A DNA stretch of 6,700 nt, from NCBI GenBank assembly GCA_938004375.1, contig CALKWH010000407.1, positions 1-6,700 on the forward strand, read 5' to 3'. The translations under genes and the position numbers were made by a program. This stretch comes from an uncultured Pseudomonadota bacterium (GTDB lineage: Bacteria; Myxococcota_A; Polyangia; HGW-17). Under the pieces are notes generated by a model. It ran no database searches. It was not told the origin of the DNA and saw only the letters and a program-made list of their open reading frames with translations. Shown in pieces: positions 6,218 through 6,700 of the stretch. How positions within the stretch are numbered: position 1 is the first letter of the stretch; the number at the start of each line of letters is the position of its first letter.

Positions 6218-6436
6218 ATGTCCAAGGATGACCAAATCGAGCTCGAAGGCGAAGTCGTGGAAGTGCTGGCCGGAGGCCAGTTTCGCGTGAAGACCGACAA
6301 CGGGCTGGTGGTGCTCGCGCACCTCGCCGGCAAGATGCGCCGCTACCGCATCCGCGTGGTGCTCGGTGACCGCGTGACCGTGGCCGTGTCGCCCTACGAC
6401 CCCACCCGCGGGCGGGTCATCTACCGTCCCCGCTAG
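6218..6436 (+). CDS. infA: Translation initiation factor IF-1
   Basis: A small S1/OB-fold protein that sits in the 30S ribosomal A site and helps IF-2 and IF-3 choose the initiator tRNA. The 72-residue product has exactly the E. coli length and aligns with no gaps: MSKDDQIELEG at the start, then FRVKTDNG, AHLAGKMRRYRIRV, LGDRVTVAVSPYD and GRVIYRPR at the end. The start is fixed by this alignment and by TGGAG (6208-6212), 5 nt from the ATG. An in-frame upstream extension from 6113 overlaps the promoter and is not real. It lies between csrA and kdd rather than in a ribosomal-protein operon, so it may be a stand-alone or second copy. Confidence 0.97.
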   Translation: MSKDDQIELEGEVVEVLAGGQFRVKTDNGLVVLAHLAGKMRRYRIRVVLGDRVTVAVSPYDPTRGRVIYRPR

Positions 6437-6450
6437 TCCCCGAGAAACCC

Positions 6451-6470
6451 CGGTCCACGGCGTGCGACCG
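6451..6470 (+). other. Hairpin between infA and kdd
   Basis: CGGTCCAC pairs with GTG-C-GACCG (8 bp, one bulged C, loop GGC). It sits 14 nt after the infA stop and 7 nt before the kdd Shine-Dalgarno. There is no T tract after it, so intrinsic termination is unlikely. It could separate the expression of the two genes or act as an RNA-processing or stability element. Confidence 0.35.
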
Positions 6471-6477
6471 ACCCCAT

Positions 6478-6484
6478 AGGAGGA
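6478..6484 (+). promoter_or_regulatory. Strong Shine-Dalgarno of kdd
   Basis: AGGAGGA lies 4 nt before the ATG at 6489 and decides that start over the overlapping frame beginning at 6485. Confidence 0.88.
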
Positions 6485-6488
6485 TTGT

Positions 6489-6654
6489 ATGCAGGAACTT
6501 CATGGCAACCCGTTCGGAACCCACCGCGTCCTCGAGCCCCTCGGCGTCCTGCCGCAGCCCGCGCTGCGCATCGACAACGACCTGACCAAGTTGTACGACA
6601 ACGAGATCCTGTGCGACGTGAAGACCCTCAACGTGGACAGCGCGTCGTTCACGC
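6489..6654 (+). CDS. kdd: L-erythro-3,5-diaminohexanoate dehydrogenase, N-terminal fragment
   Basis: The first 55 codons of an enzyme that oxidatively deaminates L-erythro-3,5-diaminohexanoate to 5-amino-3-oxohexanoate with NAD(P)+, in the aminomutase route of lysine fermentation to butyrate and acetate. The recognisable family N-terminus is GNPFGTHRVLEP (6-17), GVLPQPALRIDND (19-31), and NEILCDVKTLNVDSASFTQ (38-56). The full family protein is about 340-350 residues, so only about one sixth is present, and no nucleotide-binding motif is covered. The residues IGRASCRERV that follow in frame are adapter-encoded. The assignment is by recall of the conserved start. If right, the kce cleavage enzyme and lysine or beta-lysine aminomutase genes would be expected just beyond the contig end. 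Confidence 0.78.
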
Positions 6655-6700
6655 AGATCGGAAGAGCGTCGTGTAGGGAAAGAGTGTAGATCTCGGTGGT
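6655..6700 (+). other. Illumina P5-side adapter, untrimmed (not biological)
   Basis: Starting with AGATCGGAAGAGCGTCG and running to the end (TAGATCTCGGTGGT), this is the reverse complement of the TruSeq universal adapter, without an i5 index between its two halves. It adds the false peptide IGRASCRERV to the kdd frame and DRKSVV to an overlapping shadow frame. Confidence 0.98.

Overview
This is a roughly 6.6 kb piece of bacterial chromosome, about two thirds G+C by eye, flanked on both sides by untrimmed Illumina library adapter. Bases 1-47 and 6655-6700 are synthetic; the biological insert is 48-6654. Both terminal genes are therefore cut by the contig ends, and their open frames run on into adapter-encoded residues that are not real protein. 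The gene content suggests a Myxococcota/Bradymonadota-type (former Deltaproteobacteria) organism from a metagenome. The reasons are a lipoprotein with an (Asn-Asn-X)n linker plus a CGN...EDCDGADLGGATC cysteine module, both typical of large-genome members of those phyla, very high third-position G+C, and a lysine-fermentation gene. This placement is an inference.

Layout. On the minus strand, read right to left, lies a very tight three-gene unit: serine hydroxymethyltransferase (glyA, 2298-3602), phosphopentomutase (deoB, 1127-2293) and the start of a Wzx/MurJ-type polysaccharide flippase (48-1125, C-terminus missing). The gaps are 4 and 1 nt. A 206 bp divergent intergenic region (3603-3808) with short dyads separates this unit from a rightward series. 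That series is a 542-residue secreted lipoprotein with a 16-fold NNX repeat and a predicted seven-bladed, calcium-loop (FG-GAP/VCBS) beta-propeller (3809-5437), a CsrA-family RNA-binding regulator with an unusual ~100-residue tail (5614-6069), translation initiation factor IF-1 (infA, 6218-6436), and the first 55 codons of an L-erythro-3,5-diaminohexanoate dehydrogenase (kdd, 6489-6654).

How the genes work together. glyA and deoB link one-carbon and nucleoside salvage metabolism and look co-transcribed with the flippase. csrA and infA are both regulators or components of translation. The csrA leader holds nine GGA trinucleotides, two of them in or at hairpin loops, which fits CsrA autoregulation. 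infA has a recognisable sigma-70-type promoter of its own. kdd begins a probable lysine-to-butyrate/acetate fermentation cluster that runs out of the window.

No mobile element, CRISPR array, tRNA or rRNA, or defence system was seen. The least ordinary items are the tailed CsrA with its GGA-rich leader and the repeat-bearing propeller lipoprotein.
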